Part shown: positions 18,296 to 27,540 of the stretch, piece after piece
Numbering within the stretch: the stretch's first letter is position 1
How the letters are laid out: each line of letters opens with the position of its first letter
Assembly: GCA_963422445.2 (NCBI GenBank)
Contig: OY729512.2
Coordinates: 186,001-250,000 of the forward strand
Direction of reading: 5' to 3'
Length of the DNA: 64,000 nt
Source: G963422445 sp963422445
GTDB taxonomy: Bacteria > Pseudomonadota > Alphaproteobacteria > Thalassobaculales > Thalassobaculaceae
Translations under genes and position numbers: made by a program
Notes under the pieces: generated by a model
The model's database searches: none
Told to the model about the DNA's origin: nothing
The model's input: the letters and a program-made list of their open reading frames with translations, nothing else

Positions 18296-19177
18296 TCAGG
18301 CCTGCGGCGCTGTTGGCCCGACACCAGCGACCGTAGTTCTACGCATGTCACGGATCTCATGAGTATCTTTGAACGGCCGGACGCGGTGCATGCATTGCCG
18401 GTTGTCCCACATCACCAGGTCGCCGACACTCCATTCATGGACATGGACAAATTCAGGGCGGGTCGCATGCTCGGTCAGTTCGCGGATGAAATCACGCGCT
18501 TCCGGCATCTGCCAGCCGATAATCGTGCCGATATGGGCCGACAGATAAACCGACTTGCGGCCGCTTACCTGATTGACCCGAACGAGGGCGTGCCGCACCG
18601 GTGCGAACATCTCCTTTTCTTCTTCGGAAAATTCATCGAACCCGAGCTTGCCACGGGAATAAATCAGGGAATGTACGGTGACCAGATCCTCGATTTCCTC
18701 CCGGGTTTCCTGCTCGAGCGCTTCGTAGGCCGCCGGCATGAATGCAAATTCGGTATTTCCACCCTTCGATGGTTTCGAGCGGCAGGACAGGAGGGAGAAT
18801 TTGGACGGCGTCACACGGAACGAACTGTCGGAGTGCCACAACCGGTTACCAAGGTTGAACATGCGCCGGCGGTCGTCCCGCGGTAACAGTTTGCCGTCCC
18901 GGTCGAGATTGCTGACATCAGCCATCCTGATTCCGAGACGGCGATCCTCCGGCTTGATCACGTTCGATCCGACCGCATGCTCAAGATCACCGAAATTCAA
19001 GGTATAGGCGATCTGCTGTTCGTCTGTCAGATCCTGACCGTGAAATACCAAAACGCCGTAGCGGTCCATTCCTTCATGAATTTCCTCGGCCTGGTCCGGC
19101 GTCAACGGCTCCCGAAGATCAATCCCGCTCACTTCGCCCACGAAATGCCGGTGAATCTGCTTGATTGAAATACTCAT
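18296..19177 (-). CDS. TauD/TfdA-family 2-oxoglutarate-dependent dioxygenase
   Basis: A 293-residue non-haem Fe(II) enzyme of the taurine/2,4-D dioxygenase family, which couples 2-oxoglutarate decarboxylation to substrate hydroxylation. The iron ligands are visible as LWHSDSSF (H115, D117) and MHRV (H264), and an Arg of DMRRTTV fits the 2-oxoglutarate carboxylate site. The start is set by a strong AGGAGGT (complement of 19184-19190) 6 bases before ATG 19177; a nearer ATG two codons upstream abuts that site and is less likely. Its closest flavour is the 2,4-D/alkyl-sulfonate-like group with a C-terminal IRDMRRTT. The substrate is unknown. Confidence 0.88.
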   Translation of the reverse strand: MSISIKQIHRHFVGEVSGIDLREPLTPDQAEEIHEGMDRYGVLVFHGQDLTDEQQIAYTLNFGDLEHAVGSNVIKPEDRRLGIRMADVSNLDRDGKLLPRDDRRRMFNLGNRLWHSDSSFRVTPSKFSLLSCRSKPSKGGNTEFAFMPAAYEALEQETREEIEDLVTVHSLIYSRGKLGFDEFSEEEKEMFAPVRHALVRVNQVSGRKSVYLSAHIGTIIGWQMPEARDFIRELTEHATRPEFVHVHEWSVGDLVMWDNRQCMHRVRPFKDTHEIRDMRRTTVAGVGPTAPQA

Positions 19178-19512
19178 CGGCATACCTCCTTGCCTGTTCC
19201 CATTCGCTCGTGATCCGTCTGTCCGGTCATCCGGCGAGTGCTGACAATCATTGCAACCACCATTCGCAGTGCTAGCCTGAGGAACCCTGTCCTCCACCGC
19301 ACGAGGCAGAACCGCTTGAGCATCACAACCTGCCTCATTACCGTTATTATACGGGATTTCCGTGTCGCGGTTGAAGAGGGTTGATGAATTCGGCGGTAAC
19401 ACAAGCATCAATAGCAGGCACTGGATTGACGAACGATGCCGTAGTGCGACCAGATCAGTTTTGGTGGCACGCGAGAAACCTACTGATGTTCGACAGACTG
19501 GCTAAACACTGA
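19178..19512. other. Intergenic gap before the IS630 element
   Basis: About 335 bases containing the upstream region of the TauD-like gene and then the left border of the insertion sequence. No gene or repeat is recognised apart from the ribosome-binding site already described. Confidence 0.5.
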
Positions 19513-20733
19513 TACCAAGCGCGCTCCAAATTGACTCACCATCCCAATATGTTGGGGTGACGGTCCGGACGACCTTCATAGACTGTGGTGATCGACTCAC
19601 CAGCGCCGGAGGATGACGATGAGTGCGGCAACGCCGATAACCTGGACGGCACACACAGCGGACGAGCTCCACGCGCTTTCGAGGCACTGCGGGGACGCGA
19701 AGCAAGCGTCGCGCGCGCGTGCGCTCGCCATGATCATGGAGGGTGCGTCTCGCACGGAGGCGGCTCGGGCGCAGGGCATGGAGCTTCAAATCCTGCGCGA
19801 CTGGGTGTTGCGCTACAACACGGAGGGCTTCGACGGCCTCGCGGATCTCCCGCGCGGCGGGAGCGAGGGCCGGTTGACGGACGCGCAGATCGCCGGGATC
19901 GGCGCCTGGATCGAGGCGGGTCCCGAGCTTGAGCGGGACGGTGTGACGCGCTGGCGCGTTCAGGACATCTTACGGAAAATCGAGGAGGCCTTCGGGGTCA
20001 TCTATACGGAGAGCGGTGCCCGTATGATGCTCCGAAGGGCCGGGTTTCGCTTTGTCTCGGGGCGGCCGGTCCACCCCAAAGCCGACGCGGAGCGGCAGAG
20101 GTCGTTCGTGGCGGAGTTCGAGGCACAGTTGACGTCGGCGCTCAGCTCTGAGGCGCTGGCGGGTCCGATAGAAATCTGGTTCCAGGACGAAGCGCGCATC
20201 GGCCAGAAGGGGATGACGACACGGGTCTGGGCGAATGGGAAGCAGCGTCCGCGCATCGTGCGCGACCATCGCTATGGCTACGTCTATCTGTTCGGCGCCA
20301 CCTGCGCAGAGCGCGGCGTCGGCATCGCCCACGTGGCGGACAGGGCGAACACGGCGTCGATGAACGAGCATCTGGCGGCGATCGGCGCGGCCGTGGCGCC
20401 GGGTGCGCACGGCGTGATTGTGCTGGACGGGGCGGGCTGGCATCGCTCGGGCGACCTTCTCGTTCCCCCCAACCTGACGCTCGTGCATCTGCCGCCCTAC
20501 AGTCCGGAACTCAATCCGATGGAGCAGATCATTCTGTTCCTGAAATCGAACCGCTTCGCCAACCGCGTGTTCAAGGATGTCTCCGCCCTGAGGGACGCCT
20601 GCTGGACGGGGTGGCAATGGCTGACCGACCAGCCCGACGTCATCACCAATACAACCCGGCGCAGCTGGGCCGTAGCCCCATCGTGCTGATCCCGATGCCT
20701 CACTGTATCGGTTCATATGACTTGCGTTTGGTA
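19513..20733 (+). mobile_element. IS630-family insertion sequence
   Basis: About 1.22 kb bounded by TA dinucleotides. The left end starts TACCAAGCGC and the right end reads GCGTTTGGTA, so the ends form a short imperfect inverted repeat (TACCAA followed by CGC with one mismatch). IS630 elements insert at TA and duplicate it, which fits. The single transposase gene fills the element and looks intact. The borders are judged by eye from this inverted repeat, with no second copy in the window to confirm them. Confidence 0.65.
19619..20689 (+). CDS. IS630-family transposase
   Basis: A 356-residue DDE transposase. The N-terminal helix-turn-helix region (ASRTEAARAQGMELQILRDW) is followed by the catalytic core: first Asp in FQDEARIGQKG, second Asp in VLDGAGWHRSG and Glu in LPPYSPELNPMEQ, the IS630 arrangement. 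The start at 19619 is chosen over ATG 19613 because GGAGG ends directly before 19613, leaving no spacing. The gene appears full length and could be active. It sits between the TauD-like gene and a truncated autotransporter. Confidence 0.9.
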   Translation: MSAATPITWTAHTADELHALSRHCGDAKQASRARALAMIMEGASRTEAARAQGMELQILRDWVLRYNTEGFDGLADLPRGGSEGRLTDAQIAGIGAWIEAGPELERDGVTRWRVQDILRKIEEAFGVIYTESGARMMLRRAGFRFVSGRPVHPKADAERQRSFVAEFEAQLTSALSSEALAGPIEIWFQDEARIGQKGMTTRVWANGKQRPRIVRDHRYGYVYLFGATCAERGVGIAHVADRANTASMNEHLAAIGAAVAPGAHGVIVLDGAGWHRSGDLLVPPNLTLVHLPPYSPELNPMEQIILFLKSNRFANRVFKDVSALRDACWTGWQWLTDQPDVITNTTRRSWAVAPSC

Positions 20734-20952
20734 TGATATGGCGTATTATACTGGATTCCGGCCGTCTTGTTGACAGCCATCTCGTCACGGCGGCACGGTG
20801 AGTTAGCAGTCCAATTGTGGGAGCACTGAGAGATTCGAACGAATTAACGCTCGTCGGTGACCTGGTGATGGGGCGGTCGAGTTCAACAACGGCGCAGAAC
20901 AACGGGCGCCCGGAATTCTCAGTCTAACCACGACGGCGGCCGGACCTTCTGC

Positions 20953-21705
20953 TCAGAAACGCACGACCAGAGAAAGATTGCCGCTGAGATCATCACTGTC
21001 TTCTGTGGTCTTATAGCCGACACGACCGCCGAGTTCGTAGCGTTCCTCGTCCCAGAAATGAACGCCACCGACACTCGGGCGGAGTCCCGTCGACTCGGTT
21101 TCCGACGACAGCGCCATCCCCGCCACGATCGCTGACCGATCACCCGACAGTTCATGCGTCACATCCAGAAACCCGTACAGGCCGCCCGTGCCGGGGGCTG
21201 CCGCCTGCACGCGCGTCTCGACGGACCCGCTCAGGCTCTCGCCGTCGTCAACCAAAATCGCGTTGCCGAGGGCGTCCGTGAAGGCATCAACCGAGATCGA
21301 GGAACTGACGAGATTCACCCGCGGCGTTACCGACATGCCGCCCAGCGCCGCACCGGTGCCCGTCAGAACGCCCTCAAGCTCGCCCTGTACCGATGCGTCC
21401 ATGCTCATGTCGTACCAGTTCACCGCAATCTGAGCGGTGGCGCAGGCATTGGCCAACGACCAGATTGCCGCCACACCGGGACCAGTATCCTTTGCCGTGA
21501 TGTCCCCATTGTCCGATATGTCCGCCGACCCGCAGCAATGGCACATCGAGATGCTGACTGTGGGGTCGTCGCTCACCGGCACTTCGACCCCGGCTTCGAC
21601 GCGGTAACGGCTCAACCCAAATTGGCACTTTGTTGTTTGATGTTCTCCATAATACATTGATTTTTTGTAAAAATAATTTTCGACTCGGCATACATGGCTC
21701 CACAT
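20953..21705 (-). pseudogene. Autotransporter beta-barrel domain fragment
   Basis: The C-terminal 200 or so residues alternate aromatic/hydrophobic and polar residues, as in outer-membrane strands: VDAFTDALGNAILVDDGESL, GGLYGFLDVTHEL, LGGRVGYKTTED and the terminal SLVVRF ending in Phe, the assembly signal of outer-membrane barrels. This matches the autotransporter (type V) translocation domain. The large N-terminal passenger and any signal peptide are missing. The first 40 or so codons look like random translation of the junction with the transposase remnant upstream, so the gene was probably truncated by that insertion. It is not expected to be functional. Confidence 0.65.
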
Positions 21706-21719
21706 TTTCGGTGATTTTA

Positions 21720-22106
21720 TTATTCCGGTATCCGAGTTTTCCTGCGGTGCAGTTGTGGCTCTACACCTGCGGCGCGAACAATCCGCGTGACTTTGGGATA
21801 GGGCCGCATGTCCTGGCGGTTGACGATTGTCGATCCATCGGTCCGGCCGATCGTGGTGATGATGTGCAACCAGCTGCGCCGGCGTTGCGGATCGACTCCC
21901 GGCTGAGGATGATGTCGGCGGCCTTGATGCGGGTGCGGAGCAGGTGCACGGCGTGAAAGACGAGGAACAGGTGCGCCGCGATGCGATCGTCCCTCTGATG
22001 TCAGATCGAGCGCAGGCCGAGCCCCGACTTGAAAGACCGAACGGTGGTCTCGATTTCGGTCAATATCCACAATGTCTGCAGCAGCGTTTCGGCATCCCGG
22101 TCGGCG
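21720..22106 (-). pseudogene. C-terminal remnant of an IS4/IS1634-type transposase
   Basis: On the minus strand, translation in shifting frames gives LLQTLWILTEIETTVRSFKS, GLGLRSI, a stop where HQ should begin, RIAAHLFLVFHAVHLLRTRI and, after another shift, ITTIGRTDGSTIVNRQDMRP. This is the ordered C-terminal block of IS4/IS1634 transposases: the catalytic Glu helix, the H-x-LFLxF-x-A helix, then the short beta tail. At least one stop and two frameshifts are present, and the N-terminal two thirds are missing. It abuts the truncated autotransporter, and a roughly 100-bp repeat follows directly at its upstream end. Confidence 0.65.
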
Positions 22107-22207
22107 GCGATTTAATCGTTTACGGACCAAATTGTGAAAATGACTTCGCTGTATGTCAAAGCACCGCTCGACCGGCATTCAAATTTGGCATGGGATCGCC
22201 GTGCGGA
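22107..22207 (-). repeat. About 100-bp dispersed repeat, copy 1
   Basis: The minus strand from TCCGCACGGCGATCCCATGC to ATTAAATCGC is about 90 percent identical by eye to 34416-34519 on the plus strand, with one 3-base gap. It has no open frame conserved between the copies beyond what shared sequence would give. It ends in a short near-palindrome CGATTTAATCG. Here it directly adjoins the transposase remnant, so it may be a fragment of that insertion sequence or an independent small element. Confidence 0.7.
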
Positions 22208-22714
22208 GAGACCCGCAACGGCGAGAACGCTGAAACCACGCGCAAACCGCGGCAGCAGGGAAAAGGAAATTCGATTCAGTTGATCGTCGATGCCGTGCAT
22301 GAATGCCCCTCGTCTCAATGTTCAAGACGATGTGACCTCACCGGAAATTCGGGCCCAGTCCGCGCAACGATTGTCGCGAAGCATGCCCGGATTCGCTGCA
22401 CGCTACCCCTTCTCCATTGCAAGCTCCTTGTCCTCATTCTTTGACTCGGATGCGGGATGCTGTTGCGAGAACATCAACCAAGCATGCGATCTCCGGAACT
22501 GCCGGGATACCATCGGCACACGGTGCGGGGTCTGTCTGATGCAGGCGCCATTGACCTTCTGCGTCCGGCGGCGATACGTACATGTCGGCTGGCGGTGGCG
22601 AATTGATCTCGGGCGAGGTGAATGTCTGTCGCCTCGAATCAGACCCTGATCAGATTAACGGCGCCTAAACCAAGGCGGCGATGCACATGGCCCAGACACG
22701 CCGGAGGCGGGAAC
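22208..22714. other. Intergenic region without a recognisable gene
   Basis: About 500 bases between the dispersed repeat and the end of the FAD/GcvT dehydrogenase gene. The one long open frame on the plus strand (22290-22649) is rich in Arg, Cys and Ser without motifs and looks like chance. No RNA gene or terminator with a T-run is obvious. Confidence 0.45.
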
Positions 22715-25189
22715 TCAGGCACGCATGCGCTGGCCGGTCGGGTCGTGGAACGGACGAAAGCTGGCCTCGGCCGGTATACGGGTTCCGGCAACATTGATCT
22801 CATAGACCGAACCAAGCATGTCCGACGCCGTTTCATCAGGCGTGCAGGAGACATATCCGAGACCGACTGCGACTCCGAGATGATGACCGTAATTGCCGGA
22901 GGTGAGACGGCCGACGACTCTCCCGTCACGCAGAATCGGTTCGTTCTCGTAGAGCAGCGGTTCCGGGTCACGCAGGCGGAACTGCAGCAGACGGCGCGAA
23001 AGACCCTGCTGTTTTTTCGTAAGCACAGCCTCGCGGCCGATAAAATCACCGTATTTTCCCACCGGCTTATCAACCTTCACGGCAAAGCCGAGACCGGCTT
23101 CGAGAACATGGTCCTCATCGGTGATGTCATGACCAAAATGGCGGAACGCCTTCTCGATACGGCAGGAATCCAGCGTGTGCATGCCACACAGCGTCAGGTC
23201 GCCGTCATCGAGTCCCTGCGCAATGATCGTATCGAAGACATGCACAGCCATGTCGGCAGACACATAAAGCTCCCAGCCGAGCTCACCAACATAACTTAGG
23301 CGATGCGCGCGGGCCAGCCCCATGCCGACCTCGATCTCGCGGGCGGTGCCAAACGGGAACGCCGTATTGCCCAGATCATCAGGCGTGACGGCTGCCAGCA
23401 GATCGCGTGCCTTCGGCCCCATCAACGCGATAACCGCTTCTGACGCGGTGATATCGGTAACCACGCAATGGGCGCCCTCGGGGACATGGCGGCGAAGCCA
23501 GGACAGATCACGCACGGCCGAAGCCGCCGAAGTCACGATCAGATACGCAGTCCCGGATAGTCTGGTCACGGTCAGATCGGCTTCGATACCGCCGTTCCGG
23601 TTCAGCCACTGACCATAAACCACCCGTCCAGGTTCGACCGCGACGTCATTTGCCATGACACGCTGCAGCACGGCCTCGGCATCGCAGCCTTCGACACGAA
23701 ACTTGGCAAACGAAGACAAGTCGAAAAGTCCGACGCTGTCACGAACCGCCCGATGTTCCTGCGCCGAGCGAGTGAACCAGTTCTGCCTTTTCCAGCTATA
23801 TTCGTAGACCGCCTCGGCACCGGTCTGACGGTCGGCCTCCGGGAAAAACCAGTTGGCGCGCTCCCAGCCGGCGGTCTCGCCGAAGACGGCGCCCAGGCCC
23901 GTCAGGCGGTCGTGCAGCGGACTGCGTCGCACACCCCTCGCCGTCGCATATTGGCGATAGGGGAAATGATCGGCATAGAGCAGGCCAAGGGTTTCGCTTG
24001 AACGCTGGTAGAGATAGGTCCGGTTGTTCTGAAATGGTTGCATGCGGCGGATATCGACATCCCAGAGGTCGAAAGGTGGTTCACCGCCATCCATCCATTC
24101 CGACAGCGCCTTGCCGGCCCCTCCAGCAGACTGGATACCGACCGAATTGAATCCGCAGGCGACATAGAAGTTGCGCAATTCCGGCGCTTCGCCAAGCAGA
24201 TACCGATTATCTGGGGTGAAACTCTCGGGTCCATTGAAAAATGTCTGGATGCCGGCCGTGTTCAGAATCGGCATACGACGGGTTGCAGCATCGAGAATCG
24301 GAGCGAAATGGTCGATGTCTTCCGGGAGTTGGTCGAAACAGAACTCTTCGGGAATGCTGTCCATGCCCCACGGCTTGGCCTTCGGTTCGAAGGCGCCGAC
24401 CAGCAGCTTGCCGGCATCTTCCTTGTAATAGGTGCATTCGTCGGGAACCCGCAAGACCGGAAGATCGCGCGGCAGGTCCGGGATTGCCTCGGTAACGATG
24501 TAGAAATGTTCAGTTGCGTGCAGCGGGACGCGCACGCCGGCCATGGTGCCGACATCGCGCCCCCACATGCCGGCACAATTGACAACATATTCAGCCTGGA
24601 TATCACCCTGTTCGGTCGATACGCCGGATACCCGCCCGTCGCACCGACGGATTGCCGTGACCTTTACATTCTCCAGAATCCGTGCCCCGTGCATTCGGGC
24701 CCCTCTGGCCAGGGCTTGAGCGATATTGGCCGGATCGGCCTGACCGTCTCCCGGAAGGAACACGCCGCCAAGAGCATCGGAAACGTCGAGCAGCGAGTAT
24801 TTGTCCTTGCATTCGGCAACGCTCAGGACATGCGCCTCCAACCCGAAGGTGCCGGCCATGGCGGCGCCTCGGGTCAACTCCTCCAGTCGGTCGGCGGTCA
24901 GGGCCAGCGCAAGCGAACCAAAGCGGCGATACCCTGTCGCGACCCCGGTTTCGGCCTCCAGTTGATCGTAGAGGTCCGCCGAATAGGCAGCGAGCCGGGT
25001 CATGTTGTACGTGGCGCGCAGTTGGCCGATCAAGCCGGCGGCATGCCAGGTGGTGCCGCTCGTCAGCTGCTTGCGCTCAAGCAGGACGATATCCGACCAG
25101 CCGAGTTTCGCGAGATGATATGCTACCGAGCAACCGACGACGCCACCACCGACGATCACCACCCTCGCCTTGTCTGGAAGAGCCGCCAT
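22715..25189 (-). CDS. FAD-dependent dehydrogenase with GcvT domain (dimethylglycine/sarcosine dehydrogenase family)
   Basis: An 824-residue two-part enzyme that should oxidatively demethylate an N-methylated glycine (dimethylglycine, sarcosine or a relative) and pass the one-carbon unit to tetrahydrofolate. The N-terminal FAD-binding domain has VVIVGGGVVGCSVAYHLAKL and SGTTWHAAGLIGQ, where the His is the covalent flavin attachment site in mammalian homologues. The middle linker GLGAVFGETAGWERANWFFP is followed by the C-terminal GcvT/T-protein folate domain (SFAKFRVEG, LSYVGELGWELYV, CGMHTLDSCRIEKAFRHFGH). Length and domain order match DMGDH. It is monocistronic or the last gene of its unit. 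Exact substrate not determined. Confidence 0.88.
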   Translation of the reverse strand: MAALPDKARVVIVGGGVVGCSVAYHLAKLGWSDIVLLERKQLTSGTTWHAAGLIGQLRATYNMTRLAAYSADLYDQLEAETGVATGYRRFGSLALALTADRLEELTRGAAMAGTFGLEAHVLSVAECKDKYSLLDVSDALGGVFLPGDGQADPANIAQALARGARMHGARILENVKVTAIRRCDGRVSGVSTEQGDIQAEYVVNCAGMWGRDVGTMAGVRVPLHATEHFYIVTEAIPDLPRDLPVLRVPDECTYYKEDAGKLLVGAFEPKAKPWGMDSIPEEFCFDQLPEDIDHFAPILDAATRRMPILNTAGIQTFFNGPESFTPDNRYLLGEAPELRNFYVACGFNSVGIQSAGGAGKALSEWMDGGEPPFDLWDVDIRRMQPFQNNRTYLYQRSSETLGLLYADHFPYRQYATARGVRRSPLHDRLTGLGAVFGETAGWERANWFFPEADRQTGAEAVYEYSWKRQNWFTRSAQEHRAVRDSVGLFDLSSFAKFRVEGCDAEAVLQRVMANDVAVEPGRVVYGQWLNRNGGIEADLTVTRLSGTAYLIVTSAASAVRDLSWLRRHVPEGAHCVVTDITASEAVIALMGPKARDLLAAVTPDDLGNTAFPFGTAREIEVGMGLARAHRLSYVGELGWELYVSADMAVHVFDTIIAQGLDDGDLTLCGMHTLDSCRIEKAFRHFGHDITDEDHVLEAGLGFAVKVDKPVGKYGDFIGREAVLTKKQQGLSRRLLQFRLRDPEPLLYENEPILRDGRVVGRLTSGNYGHHLGVAVGLGYVSCTPDETASDMLGSVYEINVAGTRIPAEASFRPFHDPTGQRMRA

Positions 25190-25454
25190 GTCCTTCTCTC
25201 CATGCCTTGTCCGGCGACAGCGCCATCAACGCATGTTTGCGGTCAATCGGCAACGCCTGATGATCGGAATGTGGATGCTAGGCGTTTCCCGGCGCGATGC
25301 GCATCCTCCAGATCGTCCGGGCCGGCGGCGGCAACGCGCATCCGTCTTTTCACCGACCAGCGGTCGTATGGCGACGCCTTTTCGGATCCGGACAAGCCGG
25401 TTCCAGATCTGTATCGGCACTGCAACGCCGAACTGGGGACGCCCGCCGCATCCC

Positions 25455-25982
25455 TCATTGAACGTCGGCGGCGACCTGCATCCTCAGGATACGGTCCGGC
25501 GTCGCTGGTGGCTCACCTCGCGTGATGTTGTCCACGAACTCCATACCGTCGCTCACAACACCCCAGACCGTATACTGACCGTTCAGAAACCGGGCGTCGG
25601 CGAAACAAATAAAAAACTGGCTGTCGCCGCTGTCCGGATGTTGCGCCCGAGCCATTCCGACGGTACCGCGAACAAACGGGACGTTACTGAACTCGGCCCC
25701 GATATTCTGCCCCGACCCGCCCCGGCCGGTCCCGGTCGGGTCGCCGGTCTGGGCCATGAACCCTTCAATCACCCGATGGAAAACGATACCGTCATAAAAT
25801 CCCTCGCGGGTCAGTTCCTTGATGCGGGCAACATGGTTCGGCGCCACATCGGGACGAAGGTCAATGACCACGCGGCCATCTTTCAAATCGAGATAGATCC
25901 GGTTTTCCAGACCCGCCGTCTCTGCATTGGTCGCGGTCATGATAAAGAGAATTGCTCCGACGAGGATGGAAAGAAGGCGCAT
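25455..25982 (-). CDS. Secreted cyclophilin-type peptidyl-prolyl cis-trans isomerase
   Basis: A 175-residue cyclophilin that catalyses proline isomerisation, here probably in the periplasm. The N-terminus MRLLSILVGAILFIMTATNA is a signal peptide. The core has FHRVIEGFMAQTGDPTGTGR (catalytic Arg, Phe, Met and Gln), GTVGMARAQHPDSGDSQFFI and FLNGQYTVWGVV, all standard cyclophilin motifs. The start at 25982 is preferred to an upstream in-frame ATG because the signal peptide begins there and AGGGGC lies upstream. It is downstream of cobQ on the same strand with about a 50-base gap, so read-through from cobQ is possible. Confidence 0.92.
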   Translation of the reverse strand: MRLLSILVGAILFIMTATNAETAGLENRIYLDLKDGRVVIDLRPDVAPNHVARIKELTREGFYDGIVFHRVIEGFMAQTGDPTGTGRGGSGQNIGAEFSNVPFVRGTVGMARAQHPDSGDSQFFICFADARFLNGQYTVWGVVSDGMEFVDNITRGEPPATPDRILRMQVAADVQ

Positions 25983-26036
25983 CGTCGTTGCCCCTGTTAG
26001 AATGACATCATGGCCCGGCAGCATAATGCAGCGCGG

Positions 26037-27512
26037 TCAACGCGCAAGTGCGAACAGGGCATCGACATCCAGATTGGCCTCGAGATGGTCGGCAAGCGCA
26101 TCAAGCACCTGCTCGGTCGCTGTTTCAAAGCGGATCGGGGACAGCGCTGGTCGGCCAAGCGCCGCGAGTAGGGCATGGCGAAACCCGTCCGCGGCAAGCA
26201 AACCGTGAACATAACAACCAGCCACCCGCCCGTCGGCCGACGAAGCTCCATCCGGGCGTGAGCCGGACTCCGGATCGTCGATATCGAGCAACGGCCGAAC
26301 GCAGTCCGGCCCCCCGGTGCGTCCGACATGAATTTCATAACCGCTGACAACTGCGCCGAATCGGCGATCCCGGCCGGCAACACGGGCAACCGACTTGTGC
26401 ACGGTCAATACCGTTTCCACATCGAGCAGACCCAGGCCCGCGGCGCTGCCGGGCCGTCCTTCAACACCGTCAGGATCACTGATCCGCCGGCCGAGCATCT
26501 GATAGCCGCCGCAAAGACCGAGGACGTGACCGCCGCGGCGGACATGGGCACTGATGTCGATATCCCACCCCTGTGCTCTCAGAAAGGCGAGATCGCCAAT
26601 CGTCGATTTTGTCCCTGGCAACAGGACTAGGTCCGCATCTCCCGGCAGGGCTTCGCCAGTCCTGACAAGCGTGACGCTCACCGACGACTCCATCCGCAGC
26701 GGATCAAGATCGTCAAAATTGGCAATCCGCGACAGAATCGGCACAGCGACCCGCAAGCCGGACCCGCCCGTCGTCGCCCTCCGTTCGATGCCCACGGCAT
26801 CCTCGGCAGGCAACCTGGCGGCATCGGCAAACCAGGGTACGACCCCGAGACACCGCCATCCCGTGCGCTGCTCGATTTCCCGGACACCGTCAGAGAACAA
26901 CGCGATTTCACCCCGAAACTTGTTGATGATACAGCCGACAATACTGGCCCGATCGCACCCGGACAGCACCACATGGGTGCCGACGATGCTGGCGATGACA
27001 CCACCGCGGTCGATATCGCCAACCAGCACGACCGGAACGCCGGCCGCTGTCGCAAATCCCATGTTCGCAATGTCGCCGGTCCTGAGGTTGACCTCGGCAG
27101 GGCTGCCGGCGCCCTCGACAATCAGAAGATCGGCGTCAGCCTTCAAACGTGCGAAACTGTCGAGAACCGCATCGAGCAGATCCGGCTTCAGATCGTGGAA
27201 CTGCCGCGCCCCCGCCCGACCGCACATCCGGCCCTGAACGACGACCTGCGCCCCGGTCTCGGTCTCCGGTTTGAGCAATACCGGATTCATATCGACCGAA
27301 GCCGGAACCCCGGCCGCCCGCGCCTGAAACGCCTGGGCCCGGCCGATTTCACCGCCGGGGGCAGCGACTGCGGCGTTATTCGACATGTTCTGGGGTTTGA
27401 ACGGCTTGACCCTGATCCCACGCCGCGCTGCCAAACGACACAATCCCGTCACCAGAAGAGACTTACCGGCGTCCGAGCCGGTCCCCTGAAGCATGATCGT
27501 GCGAGCGGTCAT
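26037..27512 (-). CDS. cobQ: Cobyric acid synthase
   Basis: A 491-residue glutamine-dependent amidotransferase that amidates four side chains of adenosylcobyrinate diamide in cobalamin synthesis. The N-terminal ATPase-like domain begins IMLQGTGSDAGKSLLVTGLC and continues KPFKPQNMSNNAAV and VEGAGSPAEVNL. The C-terminal class I glutaminase-like domain has GGHVLGLCGGYQMLG with the Cys nucleophile and ends CYVHGLL with the His. Start 27512 is chosen because homologues begin with this MTARTIMLQGT sequence. No other cob gene and no B12 riboswitch were recognised nearby. It follows the SDR gene on the same strand with 28 bases between them. Confidence 0.93.
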   Translation of the reverse strand: MTARTIMLQGTGSDAGKSLLVTGLCRLAARRGIRVKPFKPQNMSNNAAVAAPGGEIGRAQAFQARAAGVPASVDMNPVLLKPETETGAQVVVQGRMCGRAGARQFHDLKPDLLDAVLDSFARLKADADLLIVEGAGSPAEVNLRTGDIANMGFATAAGVPVVLVGDIDRGGVIASIVGTHVVLSGCDRASIVGCIINKFRGEIALFSDGVREIEQRTGWRCLGVVPWFADAARLPAEDAVGIERRATTGGSGLRVAVPILSRIANFDDLDPLRMESSVSVTLVRTGEALPGDADLVLLPGTKSTIGDLAFLRAQGWDIDISAHVRRGGHVLGLCGGYQMLGRRISDPDGVEGRPGSAAGLGLLDVETVLTVHKSVARVAGRDRRFGAVVSGYEIHVGRTGGPDCVRPLLDIDDPESGSRPDGASSADGRVAGCYVHGLLAADGFRHALLAALGRPALSPIRFETATEQVLDALADHLEANLDVDALFALAR

Positions 27513-27540
27513 GCTCCGTGACGTGAATCGTCGCCGCGCC

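Noticed and set aside
22290..22649. Plus-strand 119-codon frame upstream of the dehydrogenase 3' end
   Set aside because: Cys/Arg/Ser-rich chance translation, no start context, overlaps nothing conserved.
27513..27540. Possible cobalamin riboswitch upstream of cobQ
   Set aside because: Only 28 bases separate cobQ from the upstream SDR gene, too short for a B12 riboswitch, and no B12-box-like sequence was seen.
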